A stretch of 61,047 nt of DNA. Origin: Phormidesmis sp. RL_2_1 (GTDB taxonomy: Bacteria > Cyanobacteriota > Cyanobacteriia > Phormidesmidales > Phormidesmidaceae). Both the position numbers and the translations under genes were made by a program. Where the stretch lies: NCBI GenBank assembly GCA_012033015.1, contig JAAUPS010000006.1:1-61047 (forward strand), written 5' to 3'. Positions 32,517-41,372 of the stretch are shown here, piece after piece; the stretch's first letter is position 1; each line of letters begins with the position of its first letter. The notes below the pieces were generated by a model. The model was not told the origin of the DNA. It saw nothing but the letters and a program-made list of their open reading frames with translations, and ran no database searches.

Positions 32517-35047
32517 GCGTTTTTCGCCACGGTTGTTTTTTGCAGTTGGTTTTTACGGCTGGTGAGCAGGACAGTTTGGCTTGTAATCGCACTTGTTGGC
32601 AATGCCAATGCACTCGGTATCCAAGGCACCCAAATACCTGCGTGCACCAACCATAGCCAGCAGGCCAATAACAAGATACCTTCTGCCGTTAGCAGCTTGA
32701 GCCAAAACCGCCAACCCCAAGCACTAGCGTAGGCTCCTATCAGCCCGCCAAGTAGTGACCAACTGATGATCCAAATAATTTCTGTGCGTTCTGGCCAACT
32801 TGTCAATAGCAGACGGCCATTTAAAACAGCGCTGATAAATTGGCTGATCATTTGTGCCTGCAAAAATACACCGGGTGTTTGACCTTCTAGGGCAGGGTTT
32901 GTGGTGAAAGGGGTGAGCCAGCGATCGCCAAATTCTAGAGCCGTCGTGCCAATGAGTACTATGCGGCCCTCAACCGCATTTTGTAGGTGTTGTGGCGAGG
33001 CTGAAAGCACTTCCGATACGCTCATACAGTCTGCAGGGGTCTCGATAAAACCTCCACAGTTGGTTTGGTTTGGATTGTTGAGCTTGCGGTAGTTCAACAG
33101 CATTTGCACGCCATCTGTATCGAGATTGTGGTACCCGCCTAGGGCGGGCGTGATGTTAGTCGGAAGATTAACTGAGCCAATTGTCAGGCCATCGGTGTGA
33201 TCGTTATCGTCGCTCAGGGGAATGCCTTGTGCCTGTAGGTAGTGGAGCGCGATCGCAGTGCTAATGGTAGCCCGAGCAGCGCAGTTGGAGTTGGGCGGCG
33301 GATCTATCACCAGTAGGTGGCGGCGCAGCACTTCTCCCGTATTGCTATTGTTAGCAAAATCACTGCTGCCCACTTGCTGAGCCCTGATTTCAGGTGGCGG
33401 ATCGATGCTAGGTGTATCAGTTGTATTGTCTGCCACTTGGCAAATGACGAAAAGACGAGTGTTGTTTTGAAGCTGTTGGGACAAGGCAGGCAGGCTTGCC
33501 GGATAGTCGCGATAAACGTCTAAACCGATGGTCTGTGGGTTGAGTGGTGTCAATTTGGTCAGCAGGGCCAGTAGCGTTGTATCGGCCAAAGAACTGTTGA
33601 AAGAGCCGTTAACAGGGAGGGTGCGATTGGCAAGGCGATTTTGGGCTTGAGTTTGCGCTCTGATATCGCTATCCGTATTGGTGATAATCAACAGCCGACT
33701 ATCGACCGGTTCGGTAGGGCGACTGACCAGCAGACGGTCGTATGCTTTTAATTCAAGCGGTTCTAGCCATCCCACATGGCGTGTGGCCAATAAGGCCGTG
33801 GCGATGATGAAGCTGGTACCAATACCCACTTTCCAGCGATGCCTAGGCAATGGTTTCAACCGAGGCAATGGCTTTAACCTCGAACCAGCGGGCGAAAAAG
33901 CAGACTTTCGACGCTCAATCGATTTGCCCTGTAAAGATTGCCAAGTAGGAGGGGTCTCGGCCAAATTTTGCACAATCACAGGCAGCCAAGTCGCGCAGGG
34001 GAAGCGGGCTTCGAGCCCCTGAAGCTGTTCTCTCGCTTCGCGAACGGCGGTGTAAAAAGGGATATCAGCAGCAAAAGCCGTTAAGAAGCCTTTTAAGAAA
34101 GTATGGGCCACTTGATCGGGAACAGGTTCTCGCATGACCAAGACCTGCGGAATTTGCAGATCGGCTAGGTCTGCAGCTAGCCCTAAGCCATCACAAGAAT
34201 TGAAAATAGCTGTGTTGAGTCCTCGCTCAATCGCTTTTTTAAGAGCGTGTTTCAGTTGGGGAATGGTGAGTTTATCGGTGGCATTGAGATGGATCTCGCC
34301 ACTGCCTTCCCCCTGAAGATGCTGATGGTCTGGATCACACTTGAGGCGTTGACCACTGCGGCTGTGACCGGCAAAAAACAGAATGTCCCAGCCTTTGGCA
34401 TCCCAAAGAGATTGGTTAAAGGTCTCCCGGCTAGGCTGTTGCAAAAAGTGAATATCGGCATCGGGCAACTCGCGTAAAAGGGTCTGATCGGTTTGGGTGT
34501 CTAATCCAACAACATTGCCTAATACGGCTAAAATTCTGACTTTGCTAGAGCGAGTACCAGGATAATTCACCTGCTGATATTCTGGGGCGCAAATGCCGAC
34601 TTCTGCTTGGCGATAGCGCTGGAAAAAGTCTAGATCGTACCAAGGCAGCCTTTGCAAAAGCGGATCTTGGGTCTGCAGTAAGATGCGGGCACTGTCTTGG
34701 GGCGTGAGCTGCTCTAGTAGCTTTTCGCGAATGGGCTGAAATTCTCTGCTGTTGAGCCAGTGGTGAACGCGATCGCGCAATTGGCGGCTCAACACCCGAC
34801 AGGTTTCTAGATCCCCAACATCGGACACATTGGTGATACCGTCGTGAGCTTCTAGTCGATAAGGGGCACCGAGCTGCCAGTAGGCTTGCTGCCAACGCTG
34901 ATACAAGCTCGATAAATCAGGGGCCGGAGGCAATTGGGCCTGGACTTCAGCTTGAGGCGGCGCATCTTCTGGGCCAATTTGGACGGCGGCGCTATAGCCG
35001 GTTTCAATAGTGCCGGGGCCTACTTTAATCACGATTCGCTTATTCAC
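32513..35047 (-). CDS. CHAT-CHASE2 membrane protease/sensor
   Basis: An 844-aa protein starting at GTG. The N-terminal ~400 residues end in a CHAT (caspase-like) domain with the catalytic dyad His228 (FFAGHSRSG) and Cys285 (IFNSCDG). A membrane helix follows (TSFIIATALLATRHVGWL, ~415), then a CHASE2 extracytoplasmic sensor (ELKAYDRLL...LLIITNTDSDI...TIGLDVYRDYP...VLIGTTALEFGDRWLTP), and three C-terminal helices (~755-835). The topology places the protease in the cytoplasm and CHASE2 outside, so an envelope signal could control proteolysis. It lies between DUF1822 upstream and DUF928 downstream (4-nt overlap). Substrate and signal are unknown. Confidence 0.92.
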   Translation of the reverse strand: MNKRIVIKVGPGTIETGYSAAVQIGPEDAPPQAEVQAQLPPAPDLSSLYQRWQQAYWQLGAPYRLEAHDGITNVSDVGDLETCRVLSRQLRDRVHHWLNSREFQPIREKLLEQLTPQDSARILLQTQDPLLQRLPWYDLDFFQRYRQAEVGICAPEYQQVNYPGTRSSKVRILAVLGNVVGLDTQTDQTLLRELPDADIHFLQQPSRETFNQSLWDAKGWDILFFAGHSRSGQRLKCDPDHQHLQGEGSGEIHLNATDKLTIPQLKHALKKAIERGLNTAIFNSCDGLGLAADLADLQIPQVLVMREPVPDQVAHTFLKGFLTAFAADIPFYTAVREAREQLQGLEARFPCATWLPVIVQNLAETPPTWQSLQGKSIERRKSAFSPAGSRLKPLPRLKPLPRHRWKVGIGTSFIIATALLATRHVGWLEPLELKAYDRLLVSRPTEPVDSRLLIITNTDSDIRAQTQAQNRLANRTLPVNGSFNSSLADTTLLALLTKLTPLNPQTIGLDVYRDYPASLPALSQQLQNNTRLFVICQVADNTTDTPSIDPPPEIRAQQVGSSDFANNSNTGEVLRRHLLVIDPPPNSNCAARATISTAIALHYLQAQGIPLSDDNDHTDGLTIGSVNLPTNITPALGGYHNLDTDGVQMLLNYRKLNNPNQTNCGGFIETPADCMSVSEVLSASPQHLQNAVEGRIVLIGTTALEFGDRWLTPFTTNPALEGQTPGVFLQAQMISQFISAVLNGRLLLTSWPERTEIIWIISWSLLGGLIGAYASAWGWRFWLKLLTAEGILLLACWLWLVHAGIWVPWIPSALALPTSAITSQTVLLTSRKNQLQKTTVAKNA

Positions 35048-35210
35048 TCGCCTGTCACCCTAACGCTATTACTGCTGCTATTTTCCTAGCGTTGCTCACT
35101 GTTTCTGGTGCACTGTTTTTCAACTGATCATTTCTTGCTGAAGGTTTTTCATGGGCCGTTTCTTTGCTGGCCGTTGCTTCTAGATCACTTCTTAGAAGCG
35201 GGATACCGAC

Positions 35211-36245
35211 TTAAATCACAAACTGTTCTTCAAAGGTAGCGTCTTCCATGCTAACGCGCACCCCAAAAATCTCTTCCGATTGACCGCTAATCTGGATTTG
35301 AACATAGTTGTCGATATCTCTAGATGTGGCACTTCTAAAGTGATTGCCTTGATCGTCGAGAACCGTGAGCACGAGTCCTTCTGGCAGATAAGGAGAGTCA
35401 CCCAACGGGCGCACCTGCAAAAGAATATCAGTGTGGTTATTCTCCTGCTGCGTTAGATGCATCACTAAAGCTACGCGCAGCGCTTGACCTAACTGTAGGC
35501 CCAAATCCAGCAGCCGAGCGCGACTCACATTCGCCGCTGCAGCGCGTTCGTTTAGACCAGCGGCTGTGCGAAAAGCAAAACTCATATCAGCCGGATTGAG
35601 TAAAGCTTCTACAGCTTGCCAACCCCCTGCCCTAGCGATATTTTGGCGAGCCATGTTTGCTTGGGCAGCGGCGGCATCGATGCTGCTGGTCACCCAATCT
35701 TTGAGCTGGGTGTAAGTCGCCATGGCGTGATCGCTCGCCGATGCTGATGAGCATGAGAAGGTTGCTTGTACGCTATGCGCCTGGTCTAGCAGGGTTTCTA
35801 TAGCCATAAAGTTTTCAAGGGCAACGTGCGATCGCGCCCCAACCTCAGGGGTAAAGCCGACCAGGGTGGCTTCATTGGCTGCTTCATCGATAATCACAGC
35901 AACATAGCCAGCGCGATCATGCCAAGCCTCTGCCGGAATATAACAAGTGTCAGAGTCGGGCAGCAGCGGGCGACAGGCCAACACTCCCAAATTAGGGACA
36001 TTGAGGTCGGCAACGTTAGCCATCATTTGCATCATCGGGTTCCAGCTATCGCTTGCGGCCAAATCAGTCGGCACACTCATCAACTGCAAATAACTGTTGA
36101 CGGCGCAAACGGCTAAAGTGTTGTGTCGAATTTGCTCAGCCTTGCCCTGCAAGGGACACTGCTGAGCAAAGTGTTGAGCAATTTGCCAAAACTCCATGGT
36201 GATCGGAAGTGTAATGCCAAGATGCTGAGACTGTTGGGTAGCCAT
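35211..36245 (-). CDS. DUF1822 family protein
   Basis: A 344-aa soluble protein matching the DUF1822 pattern: the early NTLAVCAVNSYLQLM motif, then CYIPAEAWHDRAGYVAVIID and EATLVGFTPEV, and a C-terminal beta-rich region (EGLVLTVLDDQGNHF, SRDIDNYVQIQISGQSEEIF, GVRVSMEDATFEEQF). No signal peptide or membrane helix is visible. The family is restricted mainly to cyanobacteria and commonly neighbours sigma-like and CHAT genes, as here. It lies 163 bp upstream of the CHAT-CHASE2 gene and 204 bp downstream of the sigma-like gene, all co-oriented. Function unknown. Confidence 0.88.
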   Translation of the reverse strand: MATQQSQHLGITLPITMEFWQIAQHFAQQCPLQGKAEQIRHNTLAVCAVNSYLQLMSVPTDLAASDSWNPMMQMMANVADLNVPNLGVLACRPLLPDSDTCYIPAEAWHDRAGYVAVIIDEAANEATLVGFTPEVGARSHVALENFMAIETLLDQAHSVQATFSCSSASASDHAMATYTQLKDWVTSSIDAAAAQANMARQNIARAGGWQAVEALLNPADMSFAFRTAAGLNERAAAANVSRARLLDLGLQLGQALRVALVMHLTQQENNHTDILLQVRPLGDSPYLPEGLVLTVLDDQGNHFRSATSRDIDNYVQIQISGQSEEIFGVRVSMEDATFEEQFVI

Positions 36246-36329
36246 ACGTTTAATGCCGCTTAAATTCTGAGTGAGGGTCTATTTTATATTTTGAACAAAA
36301 GTAAGTCTTGAACAAGAAGTCTGTTTCTC

Positions 36330-36395
36330 TTTCTATAGGATCTCTTTCTATAGGTCTTTTTCTGTCGGTCTTTTTCTATAGGCTATAGATCTCTT
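36330..36395. repeat. Degenerate tandem repeat, TCTTTCTATAGG unit
   Basis: Four or five units of TCTTTTTCTATAGG / TCTCTTTCTATAGG type lie in the gap between the sigma-like gene and DUF1822. Variation between units is limited to single bases and small length changes. Confidence 0.7.
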
Positions 36396-36449
36396 TAGGT
36401 TAGAAAGGAAAGGAGAAGCTTGAGAGAAAAGGTTAGTGATACACTGCTG

Positions 36450-37172
36450 CTACAAATACCCTTGAGCGCGACCAAAGGTACGTAAACGCGTCAGGCATTG
36501 ACGCTGATAGAAGCTACTGAGCGTACCGACAGAAATACCGTACTCGGTTGAGAGTTCTTTCCAGGATGTCTCAGGGGGTAGTCGTTTCAAAATCAGCAAT
36601 TGGGCAGTGACCTCGGGGCGCTTGCTCACATGAGTAGCACAGAGGCTCCCGTCGGGATCGTTAGTGGCCCAGGCTCTGACTTGGTCTAACCAGGGTGGAA
36701 TATCGGGTGGGGCGGGCAGTCGGTCGATAGGATCTAAGAGGTTGTCTTCGCTGCCTTGAAAGTAACTGGGAGAAGCGGTGGTGGCCCGATGGCGGATTTC
36801 AGCGATTCTAAAGTCTTGCAGGCGGCGCTTGAGATAGGCATTGAGCCAAGTGACCGGGCTAGCCTGCTGGCTGTCATAGGCTCGCCCGGTGGTGGCTTCG
36901 CACAGGTTACGGCAAAAGTAAATCCAGGTTTGCTGTAACGCATCGGCGTAGTAGGCATCGGGCGTATGCCAAAGCTTTGGCGTTAGCAGGCGAATCAGTC
37001 GAGTGAGCTGTCGCTGCCGCTGTAGGCTACCAGGGGGGTGCTGGCAGGCTGCCTCGACAAGCTGTCGCAGCGAGGGGGGGTGATTTTGGTCATTTTGAGA
37101 GCTATCCATACTGTTGGTATCTTGAAGCATGGTGTCCTGGCGGGCAGCGTTTTGATAGATAGATGCGCCCAT
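36450..37172 (-). CDS. Sigma-70-like factor heading the DUF1822/CHAT cassette
   Basis: A 240-aa protein. An N-terminal sigma region-2-like helix set (YYADALQQTWIYFCRNLCEA...VTWLNAYLKRRLQDF) is followed by a linker and a C-terminal helix-turn-helix of region-4 type (SWKELSTEYGISVGTLSSFYQRQCLTRLRTFG). It is short and lacks regions 1 and 3, so ECF-like. Such proteins precede DUF1822 genes in many cyanobacteria. The ATG has a well-placed GGAGG 5-6 bp upstream. It is the first gene of a co-oriented cassette, so it may transcribe the cassette itself or the divergent TPR-CHAT gene. No anti-sigma factor is recognisable nearby. Confidence 0.82.
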   Translation of the reverse strand: MGASIYQNAARQDTMLQDTNSMDSSQNDQNHPPSLRQLVEAACQHPPGSLQRQRQLTRLIRLLTPKLWHTPDAYYADALQQTWIYFCRNLCEATTGRAYDSQQASPVTWLNAYLKRRLQDFRIAEIRHRATTASPSYFQGSEDNLLDPIDRLPAPPDIPPWLDQVRAWATNDPDGSLCATHVSKRPEVTAQLLILKRLPPETSWKELSTEYGISVGTLSSFYQRQCLTRLRTFGRAQGYL

Positions 37173-37629
37173 GCAACCTCCAATGAAACTTTACGCTTGA
37201 TGAGCTATCGGGCACAAATTCAAAAGTTCTGCAAAGCAGCTAGTTAATTTCGACAATATTTTGAAGAGGTGGGTGACAGATAGTGGTTTGCCATAGAGCT
37301 ATCTGCTTCATCTTACAAGTAGCACAAGTAGCATATGTATATGTATCTAGAGATATATCTCTAAAGCAGTACCTAGAAAATTGCGCTCGAAGTTTAGTGA
37401 AAAAGCAAGTGACACCTAGACTTCTGGACTGAGAAAGCCTGACTCCATGGGGTACCCGTTAGGGTGATGTTATCTGGGTTTGGCCTTTTTGAGCCAGAAC
37501 TTTTGGGAAATGCCCTGACAAATACTTAACAGGCGGAAAAGTTAATCGCTGACAAGTTGGTTGAATAAGTCACCAGCAGTCTGTTGATGACATTTTTGCT
37601 GTTTGCCCCCTTTCATTTGTATACCTGCT
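37173..37629. other. Divergent promoter region of the sigma/CHAT locus
   Basis: A 457-bp gap between the sigma-like gene and a small plus-strand ORF. It contains a perfect 16-bp palindrome TAGAGATATATCTCTA (37348-37363), a plausible operator, close to alternating purine-pyrimidine sequence (GCATATGTATATGTATC). No gene-like ORF is present. Promoters for both directions presumably lie here, but I cannot assign -35/-10 elements with confidence. Confidence 0.5.
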
Positions 37630-37803
37630 ATGAATATTCGTCGCTCTATCGATTCGTTAGTTGCCCAAAGTCAGCCGGTGGCTAAGAAACTGGCTGAAAG
37701 TAAGTCTATAGCGAGTAAAGCCTTTGCTAGGGCGACTTCTCCACTCAAAGGCAGCGAAAGCTCTAATCCTTGGTGGCAGCCTTTTCCCAGAAAAAAGAAA
37801 TAG
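37630..37803 (+). CDS. Small basic protein of unknown function
   Basis: A 57-aa product from the ATG at 37630 (the frame opens at 37603). It reads MNIRRSIDSLVAQSQPVAKK and ends in a strongly basic PFPRKKK tail; pI should be very high. No signal peptide, membrane helix or known domain. It lies between the sigma-like gene and the TPR-CHAT gene and could be a nucleic-acid or membrane-surface binding peptide, but that is speculation. It may also be spurious. Confidence 0.45.
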   Translation: MNIRRSIDSLVAQSQPVAKKLAESKSIASKAFARATSPLKGSESSNPWWQPFPRKKK

Positions 37804-37868
37804 AAAAATTTGGGCGATAATAGAGCTAGCTTAAAGGTCACATGATTAAGGCCGTATTATCTATAAGG

Positions 37869-38013
37869 CTATAGCAAAGTAAGGATGCATTCTTACTTTG
37901 TCTTGGTGAGCATTCCTTGTCTTGGTGAGCATTCCTTAGCGCCGTACGACGACGCAGGGTCTCACCGCTAGCGCCGCCAAGCGACGCAGCGGCTGACTCG
38001 ACAGAGGCAATAG
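37869..38013 (+). repeat. Dispersed MITE-like repeat R1, 145-bp copy
   Basis: Starts CTATAGCAAAGTAAGGATG with the hairpin CAAAGTAAG...CTTACTTTG, then a 19-bp unit (TCTTGGTGAGCATTCCTTG) present twice, then GCGCCGTACGACGACGCAGG and GTCTCACCGCTAGCG, ending GACTCGACAGAGGCAATAG. The same modules in the same order occur in reverse at 48311-48520. The copy sits just before the TPR-CHAT gene (start 38034), so its hairpins are likely in that gene's 5' leader. Confidence 0.75.
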
Positions 38014-38033
38014 ATCAACATCAGGTAAAAATA

Positions 38034-40721
38034 ATGTTTCCTGTATGGATGGCGGCTTTGGCGCTGTCTCCGCTAGCGGCTCTTCTGAGTACTACGTTAG
38101 TAGCCTCATCTCCAGTAGCTTCATCTCACTTACCTCTGCCTAACACGGCCTCTGATAGCCCTCAGGCTGTGACTTCAGCGGTAGATGGCGCGGAGGATGA
38201 CATTTCAGCACAATTGTCTGAGCTATTGGCGGTTGGCGATGAGCAGATGACGGCTGCAGACTACCAAGGCGCGATCGCAACCTATCAACAAGCTTTGGCT
38301 CTCATCGACTCACAAACACTGATATCTCCTGTGACTCAAGGTGAAGCCCTCAGTGGTTTGGGTACTGCCTATGCCAGAGCCGGTGAGTATGAGGCGGCTC
38401 TAGCACCTTTGCAAACCGCACAAGAGTTATTTGAATCGCTCTCCGTAGAAAGCAATCCAGGCTTTGATCCCGAGCGGCCTGCTGATGCTAGCGGTAATAG
38501 TTCTGATTATGCCGATATCTTGAACTATCTGCACGATACGCTAGGGACAGTGAACTATCAACTCGCTAACTACGGCACGGCGCTGACTGCCTATCGGCGC
38601 GCCCTAGTAGACGATGCTGCTGCTAGCACCTCGGCGCTTGCCCTGGCCAATCAGGTGCGTCGATTGCACAATATTGGCGGGGTAGAAACTGAAATTGGTC
38701 AATATGTCCAGGCAGAAGAGACCTTGCAGCGGGCATTTGAGCTGAGCCACGGGGTAGATGATCGGGCGCTAGCGGGCAGTATTGTGTTTAGTCTGGCGCG
38801 GGTGGAGGAGCTGCAGCACAAATATGACCAGGCGATCGCAACCTATCAGGCGGCCATTGACGACTTCCAGCGCGGCAATGCACCGAGTCGAGAAATTCGC
38901 GCCTTAAATAATTTGGGTTCGGTGTATCTCAAGCAGGGTAACCGGCAAGCAGCACAAACAGCTTTTGAGCGAGGCTTTGCGCTGTTGGCCGAGCAGGACG
39001 ATCCGCGGGAGCGAGCCCCGTTACTCGATAGTTTGGGATCTTTACATCGTGATAGGGGCGATGGGGAGCAGGCTTGGACGGCATATTTGCAGGCGCTGCA
39101 GCTCAGTCAGCAAAATGGCTACAAAACATCTGAAATTCAGGTGCTGCTGAACTTAGGCCAGCTCATGGAGGCCCAAAGTCAGCTTGATGTGGCTATTTTC
39201 TTTTATAAGCAGGCGATCGCTCAAATTGAAACCATTCGTCAAGATCTCCAGCAGCTTTCTTTAGCGGTGCAGCAGCAGCATACTCAAACGATTGAAGATT
39301 TTTACCGCAATACGGCAGATTTACTTCTGCAGCAAAATCGTCCTACCGAAGCTGTAGAAATCTTAGAGCTGCTGAGGCTCCAAGAGGTCAACACCTATCT
39401 GCACAAGGCCCAAAGTCGAGCGGCTATGGGTGTTCAGGGGCTGAATATGCCCAAAGAAACGGCGATCGCCAGTGTTTTACAAGGGCTGCTCAACCAGCCC
39501 TCTATCAATATTGCAGATAATATTGCAGACAATATCGCAGACAATATCGCAGATATCTCTGTAACTGAGTTTATCGAGTTGGTGAGAGCGACGACTGCCG
39601 CCACCGCTGCTAGTACAGCCACCACCGCCGCCGCCGCAGAACCGCTAGAGGGCTTGCCGATCGATGCAGATGTGATCACAACCCTGCAGGCTGCTTTGCG
39701 CGTTCAGCCCGTTAAAACGGCTGTTTTGTACCCATTGATTTTGCGCGATCGCCTAGAAATTATTTTAATTACCCCCACAGGGGAAATAGAACGCTTCACC
39801 AGTCCAGTTTCTCAAGCCACATTGACGGTCACCGTAGGTGATCTGCAAAAAAGCCTGCAAAGCCGAGTCAGTGACTCAAAACCTGCCGCGCAACAGCTCT
39901 ATCGCTGGCTGATTCAGCCACTCGATGACGTTTTGGCCACGCAGCAAGTTGAAAGTATTATTTATTTGCCAGATGAGGTTTTGCGCTACGTGCCGTTAGC
40001 CGCGCTACATGATGGTGAGCGCTGGCTAGCCCAAAAGTATCAGTCTTATAACATCACAGCCGCAACAGTAGATGACTTGGTAGGGCAAAATTCATCGGCT
40101 TTGAGCGTATTGGCTGGGGCCTTTATCGACGAAAAACTGACCTATCGAGTAGAGGTCGATGGGGATTCATTTGTGTACAAAGGACTGAATGCCGCCAAAC
40201 AAGAGATTGAAAATTTGCTGGCAACGATTCCTAATACCGTAGCGCTCTTAGATCGTGACTTTACCCCGGCAGAAACATTAGGGTCTTTGGGAAATCGCCA
40301 AATTATTCATTTGGCGACCCATGCAAAGTTTGTGCCCGGTCAGCCAGAAGCGTCTTTTATTTTATTTGGTGATGGCAGCACAGTGAATATGCGAGATATC
40401 CGGCAGTGGTCGCTGCCAGATGTGGAACTGGTGGTTTTTAGCGCCTGTGAGACGGCAACCAATATCGAAGGCGATGGCAAGGAGATTTTGGGGTTAGGGT
40501 TTCAGGTGCGGCAGACGGGGGCCAAAAGTGCGATCGCGGCCCTATGGACAGTTGACGATACCGCTACAGCGGCGCTGATGACCCAATTTTATGCTGAGCT
40601 AAACAAAGGCAAAACCAAGGCCGCAGCGCTACGGCAGGCACAGCTCAAAATGATTGATAGTGAAGGGTTCAGCCACCCCAATGACTGGGCGGCGTTTATC
40701 TTAATCGGCAACGGACTCTAA
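38034..40721 (+). CDS. TPR-CHAT caspase-like protease, exported or anchored
   Basis: An 895-aa protein. The N-terminus is a signal peptide or anchor (WMAALALSPLAALLSTTLVAS). Residues ~60-440 hold about eight TPRs (AAIATYQQALALID, AALAPLQTAQELF, TALTAYRRAL, QAIATYQAAIDDF and others). A CHAT domain occupies the C-terminal ~300 residues, with YLPDEVLRYVPLAALHDG, the catalytic His763 (IHLATHAKF) and Cys805 (FSACET), and the final PNDWAAFILIGNG. A 12-bp DNA repeat (39505-39555) encodes NIADNIADNIADNIAD, followed by an Ala/Thr-rich linker. TPRs would bind a partner that gates the protease. It is divergent from the sigma/DUF1822/CHAT-CHASE2/DUF928 cassette. Confidence 0.92.
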   Translation: MFPVWMAALALSPLAALLSTTLVASSPVASSHLPLPNTASDSPQAVTSAVDGAEDDISAQLSELLAVGDEQMTAADYQGAIATYQQALALIDSQTLISPVTQGEALSGLGTAYARAGEYEAALAPLQTAQELFESLSVESNPGFDPERPADASGNSSDYADILNYLHDTLGTVNYQLANYGTALTAYRRALVDDAAASTSALALANQVRRLHNIGGVETEIGQYVQAEETLQRAFELSHGVDDRALAGSIVFSLARVEELQHKYDQAIATYQAAIDDFQRGNAPSREIRALNNLGSVYLKQGNRQAAQTAFERGFALLAEQDDPRERAPLLDSLGSLHRDRGDGEQAWTAYLQALQLSQQNGYKTSEIQVLLNLGQLMEAQSQLDVAIFFYKQAIAQIETIRQDLQQLSLAVQQQHTQTIEDFYRNTADLLLQQNRPTEAVEILELLRLQEVNTYLHKAQSRAAMGVQGLNMPKETAIASVLQGLLNQPSINIADNIADNIADNIADISVTEFIELVRATTAATAASTATTAAAAEPLEGLPIDADVITTLQAALRVQPVKTAVLYPLILRDRLEIILITPTGEIERFTSPVSQATLTVTVGDLQKSLQSRVSDSKPAAQQLYRWLIQPLDDVLATQQVESIIYLPDEVLRYVPLAALHDGERWLAQKYQSYNITAATVDDLVGQNSSALSVLAGAFIDEKLTYRVEVDGDSFVYKGLNAAKQEIENLLATIPNTVALLDRDFTPAETLGSLGNRQIIHLATHAKFVPGQPEASFILFGDGSTVNMRDIRQWSLPDVELVVFSACETATNIEGDGKEILGLGFQVRQTGAKSAIAALWTVDDTATAALMTQFYAELNKGKTKAAALRQAQLKMIDSEGFSHPNDWAAFILIGNGL

Positions 40722-40903
40722 CCAATGGGCTAGGTCATCTGAGCCATTTGCCGCACCACATGCCGCAGATAGCAGCGCTAGCCGTCAGAGTCTTGATAGA
40801 ATCACAAAGGCATATCGGCATGGTTGACGAGCCGCCGATTACCGCTCAAATTACCCGTCAAGTTCTCAAATTACCCCTCAATTTTTAGGAGGAGATTCAT
40901 CCC

Positions 40904-41341
40904 ATGGCTATTGCAGCAGGCATTACTGCCCCAAATTTTACAGCCCAAGACGATACGGGTAATACCGTTTCTCTATCTGCGTTTGAAGGCCAAACGGTGG
41001 TTATTTACTTTTATCCTAAAGACGATACCCCAGGCTGCACCAAACAAGCCTGTAGCTTCCGCGATGCCTACAGCGAATACCAAGACAAAGATATCGTTGT
41101 TTTAGGCGTAAGTATGGATGATGAAACCTCTCATCAAGCCTTCAAAGACAAGTTTAATCTGCCCTTTCCTTTGATTGTCGATACCGATGGCACCATTGCT
41201 CGAGCCTATGAAGTAGAAGGGGGCGGCTATGCTAAGCGGGTCACTTTTGTGATTGATGGCAAGGGTGTGGTGACTAAGGTATACGAGAGCATCAATACAG
41301 AAACCCATGCCACAGATATTTTGTCAGATCTAGATCTGTAG
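40904..41341 (+). CDS. Peroxiredoxin Q / BCP
   Basis: A 145-aa thiol peroxidase that reduces hydrogen and organic peroxides. The PxxxT-Cys active site is DDTPGCTKQACSFRD, with the peroxidatic Cys46 and, five residues on, the resolving Cys51 typical of the PrxQ/BCP alpha2 type. SMDDETSHQAFKDKFNLPFPLI and the GGGYAKRVTFVID segment complete the fold. A strong Shine-Dalgarno AGGAGGAG (40887-40894) precedes the ATG. The 5' region has a 19-bp direct repeat (TCAAATTACCCGTCAAGTTC type). The saccharopine-dehydrogenase-like gene follows 31 bp downstream and may be cotranscribed. Confidence 0.95.
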   Translation: MAIAAGITAPNFTAQDDTGNTVSLSAFEGQTVVIYFYPKDDTPGCTKQACSFRDAYSEYQDKDIVVLGVSMDDETSHQAFKDKFNLPFPLIVDTDGTIARAYEVEGGGYAKRVTFVIDGKGVVTKVYESINTETHATDILSDLDL

Positions 41342-41372
41342 CGCTGATATTCTGTTTTTTTACCGTAAGCAT

